From: Grifola frondosa
Taxonomy: Eukaryota > Basidiomycota > Agaricomycetes > Polyporales > Grifolaceae
Assembly (NCBI GenBank): GCA_001683735.1
Contig: LUGG01000003.1
Location: forward strand, 2,418,001 to 2,482,000
Length of the DNA: 64,000 nucleotides
Direction: 5' to 3'
Part shown: in pieces, positions 35,318-46,454 of the stretch
Position numbering within the stretch: position 1 is the stretch's first letter
Layout: each line of letters starts with the position of its first letter
The notes under the pieces: generated by a model
What the model was told of the DNA's origin: nothing
Databases searched by the model: none
What the model saw: only the letters and a program-made list of their open reading frames with translations
Program-made: the position numbers and the translations under genes

Positions 35318-38300
35318 TCATGAGCGTGGGTATGTCTGTCGTCGCCGCTCAGGGTGGTGATAGTATGTACTGTAGCGTTTAGAAGGTGGGGCGCCGGATG
35401 GTGAAGAGGGAGATCGGCTTTCGATTTGTTCTGTCCTGATTGACGTGTCCGTAAGTTGAGAGTTCTGCATCTCGCCGTAATCCTCGTCGGAATCGCTACC
35501 GCTTCCCTCTATCCACTGCTCCTCCTCCGGAAGAATTATCACTCCCGATCCAGCATCATAACTAAGACGGCGCTGGATATGAACAGCTGCGGGGGCAGAG
35601 TCCGAGCGAGGAGGGCGGGGTTGACGGGGTGATGACTCGCGCCAAGGATTCACACTAGTCACGTCCAGTAAGGTCTGGTCGGGCTGCTGTGTGCTGCTCC
35701 CAGCGACTGCGGTTTCATCTCCGGCACCATTTCCGTTGGTCTCCTCCTGACTGTCCTCTCTCACGACGCTATACTTCTTCCGCAAGGTCAAGACGACCGC
35801 TTGGTTGTCACTTTGTGACGTCTTGGGACGTTTTCCCTGGAGAAGACTTTGCCCTTTCTTCAATGGAAGCCACGGCACAGGTAATACTCCATTGACAGCC
35901 GGATGTCCATATCGTCGTTTCCCCGTACTATATGAAGGACTGAGGAAATGTATGATCGTTGACAACGAAATTACTCACTTGAGAACACCGCTGTACCAGT
36001 TGGCCATCGGAGGTTGTGACTAAAAGAGTTCAGAACCAATAATTCGTTGGAGAGCAAACTGGCTTACTCACATAGTCGGTTCGCTCGTCTTCAGGCGCCA
36101 CGTAAAGCGTCTCATCGTTCTGCGCGTAGCGTCTGCGATTCAGATTGCTGTAGAGGAGGTTATACATGAATCGGATAAGTCAATCAACAAGCGATGTACC
36201 TTTGAGACCGTGAAACTGGATGTCCAGCTCTGAGCCGAACGACGTCAGCCGTGTCTTCACCTCGTTGGACCTCATTCACGGAGCTTAAGCTGACAAATTT
36301 GCTCAACGGCTGGAACTCCTTATTTGTATACCACGACCACAGTAAGGTTCCCGCCAATAGTGGTGCCAGGAGAGTTGCGAGAACGAAGGATTTCTTCAAG
36401 ATGAAGATGCCCGTCATGAACAAGATGAAAATGATGACGCCCCATATCAATCGTATGTATGTAATTGGCCATGCTTGTCCTTGAGATTCATAGGGTTTGT
36501 AGAACACTGTAATCCAAGTCAAAGACCGATCCATAACAGAGGAAAGGGGAGCCGTACCAAAGAGGAGCTTGTATTTATATACCACATAGCCAACGCCGAA
36601 GTAGACAGCGCCGAATATCAGTATGAGAGGTTGAATGACACTATAGAGAAGGGTGATCACGAATATGAGGATTGCTTGTGGATATACGATGCCGTAGTTG
36701 ATCATCGGTGGAGCATTCAGCTCTGCGAAATCTGCGGAAAGGTCAGACAAGAAAGTCCTCCACGTCTTCACACTCACCTCGCGGAGTGCGAGTGATGAAA
36801 ATCCGGTAAAATAATCGTGGAATCAGCACCCCAAGGTTAAGAAGTTGCAAGGGCATGATGCCCATCCCTTTTATGATTTGAATTCGTCAGCGGAACTGGG
36901 TGGTCACTGCCAACATATGATTATCCTCACCCTGCAAAACCACGTATGATACGAAGAAGTGCCTAACGAGATCTATGTTATCTTTTGCTGTAGTATAACG
37001 AACAGTGATGAGTGAACGAACCTAGCTTTGCCAGCGGCCAGTGCATCGGCCAACTTCTCAATGCCCTTCGCAGGCGAGTTTGCTAAGTCTCTGACAAGCT
37101 GCCAGTAGGTACTAGCTACCAAGAATATGAAAACAACATTGATCAGGAGGAAGAGGAAATATCTATTGTCCAGGTAAGACAAGAGTACGTCATAGCACAC
37201 TAGTCAACTCACTTCTTCATGATAGAGTACTCGATCCAACTCCGAGCGGGGAATCCTTGAAAGTAAGCGAGGCCTTGCGAGACGTCAATCTGAGTCGCGC
37301 TGGAAAACGGTGCGGACAAGAGACGGACCTTCTAGAAGAAACGGTAATGTGGCATTCAACGTGATCATAGCAACGGACGGCAAAGAATTTTGTACGATAG
37401 CTCGTATTTGCTCATTGCGGTCGACCAATTTGGCGAGCCATGGCATCGTCCTCTTGATTTCCTTGTAACTTAATAGACTCGCGAGAGCACTGATGGGTAT
37501 AAACCAGAAAAAGAGAAGAAGGCACATCGCCCCATTACAATCCAATCTCGTACGCGGTTGAGGAGGGAGAGTAGCCAATTGTCGACCACCAATGTCGCGA
37601 GGCTCAGGCGCCAGGTATGTCATGCATTGCATGGGGTAAGGCGCATGTGCATTTGTACAGCGATTTGCTATGCGTACTTGTTAATGGAGTGATGTCAACC
37701 AGCAAGGAAGAATGACGCACCGCGCTTGACATTTTCTCGAAAGTGACAAAAGCGACATGAGTAGCTTTAAATCTACCAGATTTCGCGCTTCTGACCAATT
37801 CGTCGGCTTCCTTGAATTGAGCCTCGTAATATTCCAATGCATCCACCTTTCGTCTAAACCACTTGGTTCGAATGGTAGGTCGTTTGCGACCAGGAATGAC
37901 GAGTTGTTGCGGCTGACTTTCCACAGAGCCACCGTCCACATCAACCAATGGCGGAGCATCCTGATCTTCAGGTGCGGTGGTTACCACAACGCTTGGATTA
38001 CCGAGGTATTTCACCCAAGTGGACTCCAATTTAAGGAGTGCTTTCGTTCTCCGATCAAGTAACCGCTTCAAAGACTCCACCTCCCTGCAGATGCTAACGC
38101 TCTCCACGCTGAGGCCCATGTGCTCGAAGTACTCCGCCAAGGCACGGTCTCCCTGCAGATGAGCCGGAAGGTATGTCACCATGACAGTTCTAGCTGGGAT
38201 AGAATGAACGAGCTCCAGTGAGAATAGTTGTCGGGACCTAATAAACTTCTTGAAGTTCTTATAGATGAAGCGCAGAGCCAGGATAGTGAAAAGATAAGTG

Positions 38301-39085
38301 AACACCAGATGGACAGAGAGGTAGGAGTTAGCGTCACTGATGAGGTCGAGCCAATCGCGCTCGGGAGGTATATCTGGAGGCGGTGCGTCTAACCAATCGC
38401 CTTCGCCATCCTCCCTTCCATCACCAATGTCAACGTTGTTCTGCCGTGTGGGTCAGCCACACTCACGATATATTGTCGCAAAACGGACCTTTAAGTTGAT
38501 TGGCATAAGTATTGTCGCTGCGAATATTGAACACACAGAAAACAAGTAGAACGACATCTTATAGAAGTTGAGAAGCTACCGATGATAGTATGATGGACTA
38601 TCAGTATCCATAACAGTGAGAATCTAGAGACTTGGACGCACCACGGCCGCATCGAGTCCTACTATTTGAAGAACAGTGAACTCTGACGTCCGTATGGTTG
38701 GAAGAATCCAGCCAAAGAAAGCAGAGTGTGCATGAGCTTCATGAGGAGAGAATCCTGCGAGGCGAGTGAGCTAATTGAGCTAGTGACAGTCGGAAGAAGC
38801 ACACTCGGACATACCTTTCAACTTGGTCCGAGGCGCAAATAATAATGGCCATCTTGTGCGACAGTATGAAAATACCAAAAACGAGGTAAGACCGATGGCG
38901 GTGGACAGTACTAGTTGCGTCTCGAACCATGGGCCTTCAAATTTCTCTATAAAGGCGGTAACTAAAGTGACAGAGATAGCGAATTACACGCTCATCGTAC
39001 GCATCGGCGGAGATCCTGGAGGTAATGTGGGTTCGCCATCGTCAGGTGGGTCAGGATCAGCCAAAGCTGTTGACAAGTACAGCAT
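35318..39085 (-). CDS. CSC1/RSN1-type (DUF221, TMEM63/OSCA) ion channel
   Basis: A polytopic osmosensitive cation channel family member. Start ATG at 39085 (MLYLSTALADPDPPDDGEP), then FIEKFEGPWFETQLVLSTAIGLTSFLVFSYCRTRWPLLFAPR, a second segment VFTYLFTILALRFIY, a cytosolic RRM-like domain (ARTVMVTYLPAHL ... AFVTFEKM), MCLLLFFWFIPISALASLLSYKEI, INVVFIFLVASTYWQLV, FAELNAPPMINYGIVYPQAILIFVITLLYSVI and more membrane helices. The end is a disordered tail of about 200 residues with acidic and Ser/Pro-rich stretches. Two indels are likely: an extra G near 37590 and a missing base at 37530-37533 before AMCLLLFFWF. The specific ion selectivity cannot be told from sequence. Confidence 0.87.
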
Positions 39086-39540
39086 TTGATGGAGCAAATC
39101 GAGTAACATTTCGTGAACAAGTCGTCAGGAGGGAAGCAGGTTTTATAAGTATTGAAGAAGTTGTGTGGAACTCCATTCAAGCGCAGACGCGAACAGCAAA
39201 GCGCCTGCAGGTGGACGCGGAGCGGATACGGCACGTGATGAACGCGTCTACGCGTCTACCTCTGGCAGTCGTGGCGTGGATCATCACACGCAACAACCCC
39301 TTCGGCCTCCAAGGGCATGCATTGCTTCTGAGCCTTCCCCCAGTCCTCTTGGTGTGGTCGATCATAGCATTCACTGCAAGTGTCACCGCCTACACACTCC
39401 AGAATGTCACCGGCAACAGGATCACCAACGCGGCGTCGACCTGGACTATCATTGCGTTATTCGTTGTCGTGTTTATTTCGGCAGCCCTGGGCATCTATAC
39501 ATTCGCCGTTATTTGGAGGTGGCAATCGAAGAACCTATAG
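39025..39540 (+). CDS. Orphan two-membrane-segment open frame, possibly a gene relic
   Basis: An open frame of 171 codons whose first part overlaps antisense the 5' end of the CSC1-type gene; an internal ATG lies at 39238. It encodes an amphipathic helix (IQAQTRTAKRLQVDAERI), two hydrophobic segments (LLLSLPPVLLVWSIIAFTASVTA and TIIALFVVVFISAALGIYTFAV) and ends WRWQSKNL. This resembles the last exon of the many unnamed multi-span proteins of Agaricomycetes. There is no room for a promoter. Its stop is 52 bp before the transposon. Confidence 0.35.
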   Translation: MWVRHRQVGQDQPKLLTSTAFDGANRVTFREQVVRREAGFISIEEVVWNSIQAQTRTAKRLQVDAERIRHVMNASTRLPLAVVAWIITRNNPFGLQGHALLLSLPPVLLVWSIIAFTASVTAYTLQNVTGNRITNAASTWTIIALFVVVFISAALGIYTFAVIWRWQSKNL

Positions 39541-39585
39541 TTCTGGAGAAATTGGCTCTGTTTGCGTCTGAGACACAGCAACGCG

Positions 39586-39592
39586 GTCGTGT
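39586..39592. repeat. Left target-site duplication of the foldback element (GTCGTGT)
   Basis: GTCGTGT directly precedes the left arm and is repeated directly after the right arm at 41835-41841. Including one ambiguous G it could be an 8-bp GGTCGTGT duplication (39585-39592 and 41834-41841). Confidence 0.75.
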
Positions 39593-40365
39593 CACCTGAT
39601 CGTCCCACATTCGCTTACTAATTAGTAGGGACTTACGATAAATCCCACGCTACTAATTAGAATCAAGCGATTCCTCTTGCCCGTGAAGAAATATCTGAAG
39701 ATTTCTGAAGATTTCTCTCAGAGTATGCGGAAACATACCACATTTGGTATGTTTTGAACATAGCCCATATGTTTTTTCCTCCGCTACTCCCTCAATTCTG
39801 AACAGATTTTCTTCATTTTAGGTTCTTCTGAAAGCGGTTTTCGAGTGGAATTATGTTATGTACATATATTTGTATGATATTAAAATAAAAACATACCATT
39901 CTGGGCAACCACCACAGAATGTTCTGCTGCATTGCTCCCTCAAATCTTTACCAAAATTCTTGATTTCTTCATCCCCTTGGTCGCCTTGATGTCTTATTTA
40001 CTATTCTGACATTGGTTTTGCAGAATGTGTGACGGAAAACATACCATTTCTGGTAGGTGCAGGTTCAGCCACAACAGATTTTCTCTCCCTCCCCCTCCCT
40101 CAATACTTCATGGATTCCCTTCGTTTAAAGTTCCCCTTAGTCCTACATATGTGTAATTTAATGTTCTTTACAGTAGAGAGCCCCAAACAAGGATGAAATT
40201 CCGTCTGCCCCTGCTTTGCTGGTAGGGATCCCTTCTAATTTGGGATATGAATATTGGACAGAATCTGGAGCGCATGGCACCATCTGAAAGGTGTATTATA
40301 TCCCAATAAGGAGATGTTTATGCCGAAATATTCCATCCGGTACTCGCTTCAGGACACACAGAACA
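39593..40365 (+). repeat. Left inverted arm of the foldback element
   Basis: This arm contains the perfect palindrome TACTAATTAGTA (39616-39627), a second TACTAATTAG (39651-39660), a 20-nt hairpin ACATACCA-CATT-TGGTATGT (39733-39752) and two more ACATACCA copies near 39890 and 40040. The clustered motif could be a transposase-binding site, which is inference. Confidence 0.85.
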
Positions 40366-41056
40366 GTATTCAGGGGTGGCTGAAACATTTCCTGCATCCT
40401 TCCTGAATAGGATTGGCCCCTGATTTCCAGCGGACTTTTGTGGCATATTCAAATATATTGGGGCATCATTATTAGCCATCCATCATGCTTATCGGACATG
40501 ACCCCATATGGTGGAATCCTTATCAGTTTCCCCTATAGATTATACAATTGTACTACTACATGAAATGTAATAAAAGATCAGATTGCAGGATAGGATAGAG
40601 GAATATAACAGCTTCTAAACAAGTGCAATGTCATAAATATTGATGAGGAATTGAGGGAGGAATTGAGGAATCAGCGTACTTGCCTTTGATTCACTATACA
40701 GGTGACTTGAGCCCGGTACAGCAGTATTGAGGTTTCAGCCACAATTAGGTATTCTCTTCATATCTCCTCCACTTCCTCATAGATTATTATAATGTTTGTT
40801 GTATATGGTAGACATATATTACTACTATATCTCTGGAGCTTTTTATATGTTTAAAGCTGTTGTAAATGTCCCTAATAGGGAAATATGACATTTGAGTGTT
40901 TGGAATGCAGCATTGTCAATTCTGCTTCAAATGATAAGATAAAGGGCTTTTATAAGAGCTATATACAAGAATGAATGTATCTAAAAAGGAATATAAAAAA
41001 GGAGCAACTGGATGGAAAGATATTGGGTGATCAGTGTGGCAACTGCCACCCAAGGT

Positions 41057-41834
41057 TGTTCTGTGTGTCCTGAAGCGAGTACCGGATGGAATATTTCGGC
41101 ATAAACATCTCCTTATTGGGATATAATACACCTTTCAGATGGTGCCATGCGCTCCAGATTCTGTCCAATATTCATATCCCAAATTAGAAGGGATCCCTAC
41201 CAGCAAAGCAGGGGCAGACGGAATTTCATCCTTGTTTGGGGCTCTCTACTGTAAAGAACATTAAATTACACATATGTAGGACTAAGGGGAACTTTAAACG
41301 AAGGGAATCCATGAAGTATTGAGGGAGGGGGAGGGAGAGAAAATCTGTTGTGGCTGAACCTGCACCTACCAGAAATGGTATGTTTTCCGTCACACATTCT
41401 GCAAAACCAATGTCAGAATAGTAAATAAGACATCAAGGCGACCAAGGGGATGAAGAAATCAAGAATTTTGGTAAAGATTTGAGGGAGCAATGCAGCAGAA
41501 CATTCTGTGGTGGTTGCCCAGAATGGTATGTTTTTATTTTAATATCATACAAATATATGTACATAACATAATTCCACTCGAAAACCGCTTTCAGAAGAAC
41601 CTAAAATGAAGAAAATCTGTTCAGAATTGAGGGAGTAGCGGAGGAAAAAACATATGGGCTATGTTCAAAACATACCAAATGTGGTATGTTTCCGCATACT
41701 CTGAGAGAAATCTTCAGAAATCTTCAGATATTTCTTCACGGGCAAGAGGAATCGCTTGATTCCCTTCTAATTAGTAGCGTGGGATTTATCGTAAGTCCCT
41801 ACTAATTAGTAAGCGAATGTGGGACGATCAGGTG
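41057..41834 (-). repeat. Right inverted arm of the foldback element
   Basis: Reverse complement of 39593-40365 with one five-base indel. Similarity stops just inside GAACA/TGTTC, although a short GGGTGGC is shared slightly further in. Confidence 0.85.
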
Positions 41835-41983
41835 GTCGTGTGAAGCGGTATCGTATAAGTACCTCTGTTCTAAGTAAATACATAGGTACCTTTTGCAGAG
41901 ATCAGAAGAACATGCATTCCAAAATGATTAAATGTGAGAGAACATAAGTACAACAAGTAAAACAATACAGATCACACATCATC

Positions 41984-44900
41984 CTATGATTTTTCTAGCT
42001 CCTGTTTTCGCGAGGAAGGAGGTCTTGCTAATGTGATATCCAGTTGGTTGGCCAGTCGGAGTATCTCATCCTCCATACTGCTGATACGGGCATGTCTGAA
42101 GTTATATGGTTAAGCAAGGTAAGCTGTCGAAATACAGAACGACGTACTCTCTATTAGACCGCTTGCCCAGCTCGAACGCTTGAGAGAGTCCTAACACCAT
42201 GTTGTTCTCTGAGAGTCTTTTCTGTCGAATGCGCTCCTTTTCGTTCATATCCCTGAGGCTAGGAAGAAGGCGGTCCACATCCCGACGGAGCTGTCATCAA
42301 CGAATAAGCGATGACGCGCGCGAATAACAAGCTCGGTGTACGTACCAACTTGGTGCGCAATACGAGAGATCGGTCATCAAACCTGCTAGCGCCAACCACC
42401 TCCTCCTTAATCCTCCTAAGCTCATCGAACCACTTCGTTTCGTGTTCGCTCAGCTCAGGTGACGCCTTCGCCATCAACGCTTGCAGTATCCTGTCTAACC
42501 GCACCATTAATGCCTTCTGCCCTTCCTGCACGCTGGTCAACCTCGCTTTTGTTTCCAAACACCGCGGACCATTCAATCGTTCAATGATGTCGATCATTTC
42601 CCAGCACTTGTCTCGTTGTCGCTTGAACTCCTGCTGTTGCAAGTCTGCCCGCGACTCCGCCGCGCGGTGCGCCAGCTGCACTTCATGAATCTGGTCTGTG
42701 AAGCGCTCCACCGTTGTGCCGAGGTAACGCAGGGTGTCAGGAGTGAGCATGAATTCTCCTTTGGAAGTCGGAGGGAGGGAGAGGCGAGGGTTAGATGGCA
42801 AGCCCAAAGCGCGGGAGAGAACAGGTGGAACGACGAAAGGTTCTGCGCTGAGGAGAGACACATACGCGGGCGGTCCTGACTCGGGAGCCGCATTCGACGA
42901 TCGTGACACCGACTTCCTCTCGACAGGCAACTCTGATGGTCCTGAAAGAGGGGAATCGGGCTGGAGTTTGAGAGGGAAAACAGTGATGCGCATGGCGGAG
43001 GTCAGAATGAAGATACTGTAAGTAAGGTACACGTCATTCGGCACCGCAACGCCCACTACAGGGTTCGAGGACCTGAGGGCAGAATGTCAGATACACGATG
43101 AGAGCCACCAACAATGTGTAAACGTACTTTCGCTCAATTGAGAAAGTCGTCAGGATTGATTGAACCTCTGTGTTCCCCATGCTCTGTAATGCCACATCCA
43201 GGGAGTCGCCATCGTTGTCAGTGTCATCTCGTAGCGCAACGGCCAAACTCTTAAGTAAAGATCCTAACTGAAGCGCGTGAACGCCGAAAGCATGATACAC
43301 ATATACCGTTTCATCGTGAATGGGATCGGGTAAGAGAACGGGGTGATTTCCTTGCAGCAAGTCCAGCAGTGGCGGATCATATTCTGGGACGGTGACCTTC
43401 GAGAGCGCAGATACAGTGCCCAGGTCGATAGTCTCGTATACTGCTAGCATCGGTAATTCTTCGGTTGGACCCTGAAAGGGAATAGTTCAGCTACAGATCA
43501 ATACCATAACGTGGTCTTAACAAACCTGCTTATTCTCCCACTTCGCCTCCACCTTCTCTACATCCAGATATACGTCCACTTTTCCATCCTGAAACGCAAC
43601 CAAGACCACGCCAAGTCTCTCGGTCTCACCTTCAGCCTCTTCTTCGGCATCGCTACCAAATGTCAGATAAACAATGTCGGTGGCATCACCACCCTCACTT
43701 CCATCTAATGTTCTAGGAGAGGGCTGAAGCAAAAATGGACCTTGACGAGATGGGTGGTTCTTAATTGTGGTGGGCGGATGCATGGAGACTGAGCGAGAGG
43801 CAGAAGGAAAGACAGTTCCTGCGGGTAATTGTTTCAAGAGAGCAGTGACGTATTTATGTTGATAATCGTAGAAAATAGAATGATTGCTTGAAGACGAGCT
43901 ATCTTCTTCGGAGGTAAGAAGATATTCTTGTTTAGCCGCGACAAAGCATTCCAATGCATGGACATAGGAGGACGGTATCGAACTACACTCGTAGAGGTTA
44001 GTGATGGAGAAGTAGATATCGGCAACAATACGCACGCATTCTTCGGCATGTAGGGGCATATGGCGTAGACATCCCCGCTCTTCATAACGACGTAAACAGT
44101 GAGTGGCCCCCAATCCGCCCTCCCCTTCCCAAGCGCGAAAGATGCAACTTCTCGCTCTGAAGAATCCTCCGCGAAGTAAGAACCTTTCCTCTTCTCCGGA
44201 ACAAAGGAGAGGACTTGTTGTGGTTCCTCGGCATTGACAGATATATCATATTCCCTAGAGACTTAGTGTAAACGGTTCCGTCCATGTAACTTGCCTTCAT
44301 GCTACGTACCGCAACTTTCCGTCCACAGTCATGACCATCAGCGTGGAACCACCCTCTCCCCATGGGTGCCAGTCAACCTTGGCTATGGGAACAGATGTGC
44401 CAGCAGAATGATTATATTGTCCGACTTGGATAGATCTACGCACCGAAGTCACAATGTTTGGTAAGAAGATACTGAAAATGCACAGAACCGTCCAAACGCT
44501 TACTTGCAGTCTATTGTCTCTGGAACAATTCGTGCAAATCCAGTACGAGGCAACACTATCACTGCCACTTGAAAGGCACCGGCAACAGCCAGCAACTTGC
44601 AATTGGGATTTAAGGCAATTTGATGAATCTCGAATTCGATATTAGGAGTATGTAGGGTCTAAGTGGCACAGATGAGATCAATACTGAAAGTAGCACCTAA
44701 TGACATACACACTTTATATGATTTACGTGCACTGCTGTGGTCCCCCAAAGCAGTGATCCTGACTTCTGGACCAACAGCCACAATCAAGTCTGCATCCTTG
44801 ATAACCATATTTTGACGGCGCCCTGAAGGTGTTAGTCCATCGTGGAGAGGGTCGACGTCCGTGAAATCAGGGAGAGAGCTTAGGGAAAGCTCGAGCGAGA

Positions 44901-44994
44901 CTTCTCGTTTCCCTGCAGCTCCGGAGACACTTTTCGGCAGAGAAAATATAGGGTGGTCTTTCATGAGTGAGTCCCAATCATCCTGAGAGTCCAT
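41984..44994 (-). CDS. NUP82: Nucleoporin Nup82/NUP88 family
   Basis: A cytoplasmic-face nucleoporin of the mRNA export platform. Seen: start MDSQDDWDSLMKDHPIF, beta-propeller-like blades (ITALGDHSSARKSYKV, LAVAGAFQVAVIVLPR, VDWHPWGEGGSTLMVMTVDGKLR, WGPLTVYVVMKSGDVYAICPYMPKNA), and a C-terminal coiled coil (TTVERFTDQIHEVQLAHRAAESRADLQQQEFKRQRDKCWEMI ...), ending RKQELEKS. The apparent jump in frame near CPYMPKNA is explained by an ordinary intron with donor GTGCGT and acceptor GTAG, joining NA to SIPSSY. The order of propeller then coiled coil is the Nup82/Nup88 arrangement. The 3' end lies 150 bp from the transposon. Confidence 0.8.
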
Positions 44995-45231
44995 TGCTGA
45001 TGATGATGAGAGCTAGGAGATAGGGCAGGGGAGTGAGCGGATCGCGTCTGGGGCGCGACCGCTTCGAACGCGGTCATTTAACGCTGGAACGCGTGCGTCC
45101 CGATCAGGAATATCTTTCTCACGCTCACGCGTCGATGGCATTGACTGCTTGCGCGTCCTAACGATCTTCTAGTACTGACTTGCCTCTCTCCATCCTCTCT
45201 CCTTCGTTACTGTAACTTCTAGGAACACGCG

Positions 45232-46330
45232 ATGACTTCCATTGGCACTGGATATGACCTGTCGGCTAGCACGTACTCTCCCGATGGTCGTATATTCCAG
45301 GTGCGTCTCGTGGTGAACGCGTAGTCGATCACTGACCTGAGTCTCATGACTGGATGTAGGTCGAGTATGCCAACAAGGCAGTAGAGAACTCTGGGTGAGT
45401 GATTAGGATTAGTCTGCAATCTTCTGTCTTCGTGCAAGAATTGCAACTGATGGTCTTACAGAACTGCGATCGGCCTGCGCGTGAAGGACGGAGTTGTATT
45501 AGCGGTCGAGAAGCTGATCCATTCCAAGCTGCTCGTCTCTGAGTCGAATAGGCGAATACAAACAATTGACAAGCATGTGGGGCTTGTGAGTAGAATGTTA
45601 TATTACCAATATTCATCGTAACCTACGGACTTAACCATCTCGCGTCAGGCGACCGCTGGTCTGCTAGCAGACGGCCGGCATCTATCTAACCGTGCACGAG
45701 ATGAGGCAGCCAGCTACCGTGAACACTATCGATCAGCACCAACTTTGCAGGTGCACAATCGTCGTCCTCCAGATCGCGTAGGTTTATGTCTAACTCATCG
45801 CATTCACAGTTCTTGGTAGACAGAGTAGGACTCTACGTTCAAGCGTACACTCTCTATTCTTCCGTTCGCCCCTTCGGCTGCAGCACTATCCTAGGAGCAG
45901 TAGATGAGACGGGTCCGGCGCTATTCATCGTAGAACCTAGCGGCGTGTCTTATGCGAGTTCTTTTTCTCCACGCTCCCCGAAATTCATTCTGAAGGCATT
46001 TGTAGGGTTATCATGGAGCAGCAGTAGGAAAGGGCCGCCAACTCGCGAAGACCGAGCTCGAAAAACTCAAGTTCTCAGAACTTTCTTTGCGAGAAGCGGT
46101 AATGGAGGCCGCGAGGATGTATGTTCGACCACATCTTGCTTCATTACGGTGTACGGTGCTAATAAATTGACAGCATCTATCTTGTTCACGACGATGCCAA
46201 GGAGAAAGACTTCGAGCTAGAGATGACCTGGGTCGGAAGCGAAACTAACGGCGTCCACCTGCCGGTGCCACAGGACCTCTTCAACGAGGCAGCACGAAAG
46301 GCGAAGGAGGCGTTAGAGAATTTCGAATGA
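45232..46330 (+). CDS. PRE10: 20S proteasome alpha7 subunit (Pre10/PSMA3)
   Basis: An alpha-ring subunit of the 20S core. Seen: [52 protein letters not shown] (the alpha-subunit N-terminal signature), then [33 protein letters not shown], a C-terminal [21 protein letters not shown] and an acidic-helical end [10 protein letters not shown]. About six exons; the intron 45954-46005 has a GC donor (GCGAGT), and only its removal joins GVSY to [11 protein letters not shown]. It is convergent with RPN12, with 124 bp between stop codons. Confidence 0.92.
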
Positions 46331-46454
46331 TCTTGTCGTACCTTTCCTGTGTAATCTATAATGGACTTCAGACACCAGACATAAGCACGATCAGACAGCG
46401 TCATGGATGCAGGAAGAACGAGTACATAAAACAGGATTGTCCGGAGCAACGAAA

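Larger units (their letters stand above)
39593..41834. mobile_element. Non-autonomous foldback transposon with very long inverted arms
   Basis: The element is about 2.24 kb and runs from CACCTGATCGTCCCAC to its reverse complement. The left arm 39593-40365 (773 nt) and right arm 41057-41834 (778 nt) are near-identical inverted copies. The only difference I see is a five-base indel: the right arm has AGGGA near 41764, absent at about 39661. The spacer 40366-41056 is AT rich and encodes nothing recognisable; the one open frame of 71 codons straddles the right arm. A matching 7-8 bp direct repeat flanks it. The duplication length and the CA..TG ends are compatible with a hAT-like relative, but without a transposase the superfamily is not assigned. 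Confidence 0.85.

Noticed and set aside
40916..41131. 71-codon open frame as a transposase
   Set aside because: Too short, overlaps the arm and spacer, and shows no catalytic or zinc-finger motif.
39593..41834. Inverted arms as a simple assembly palindrome
   Set aside because: A 691-nt unique spacer, an indel between the arms and a flanking target duplication favour a real element, although reads should confirm it.
43985..44060. Apparent frameshift in NUP82 after CPYMPKNA
   Set aside because: An ordinary GT-AG intron (GTGCGT..GTAG) joins the two frames in phase.
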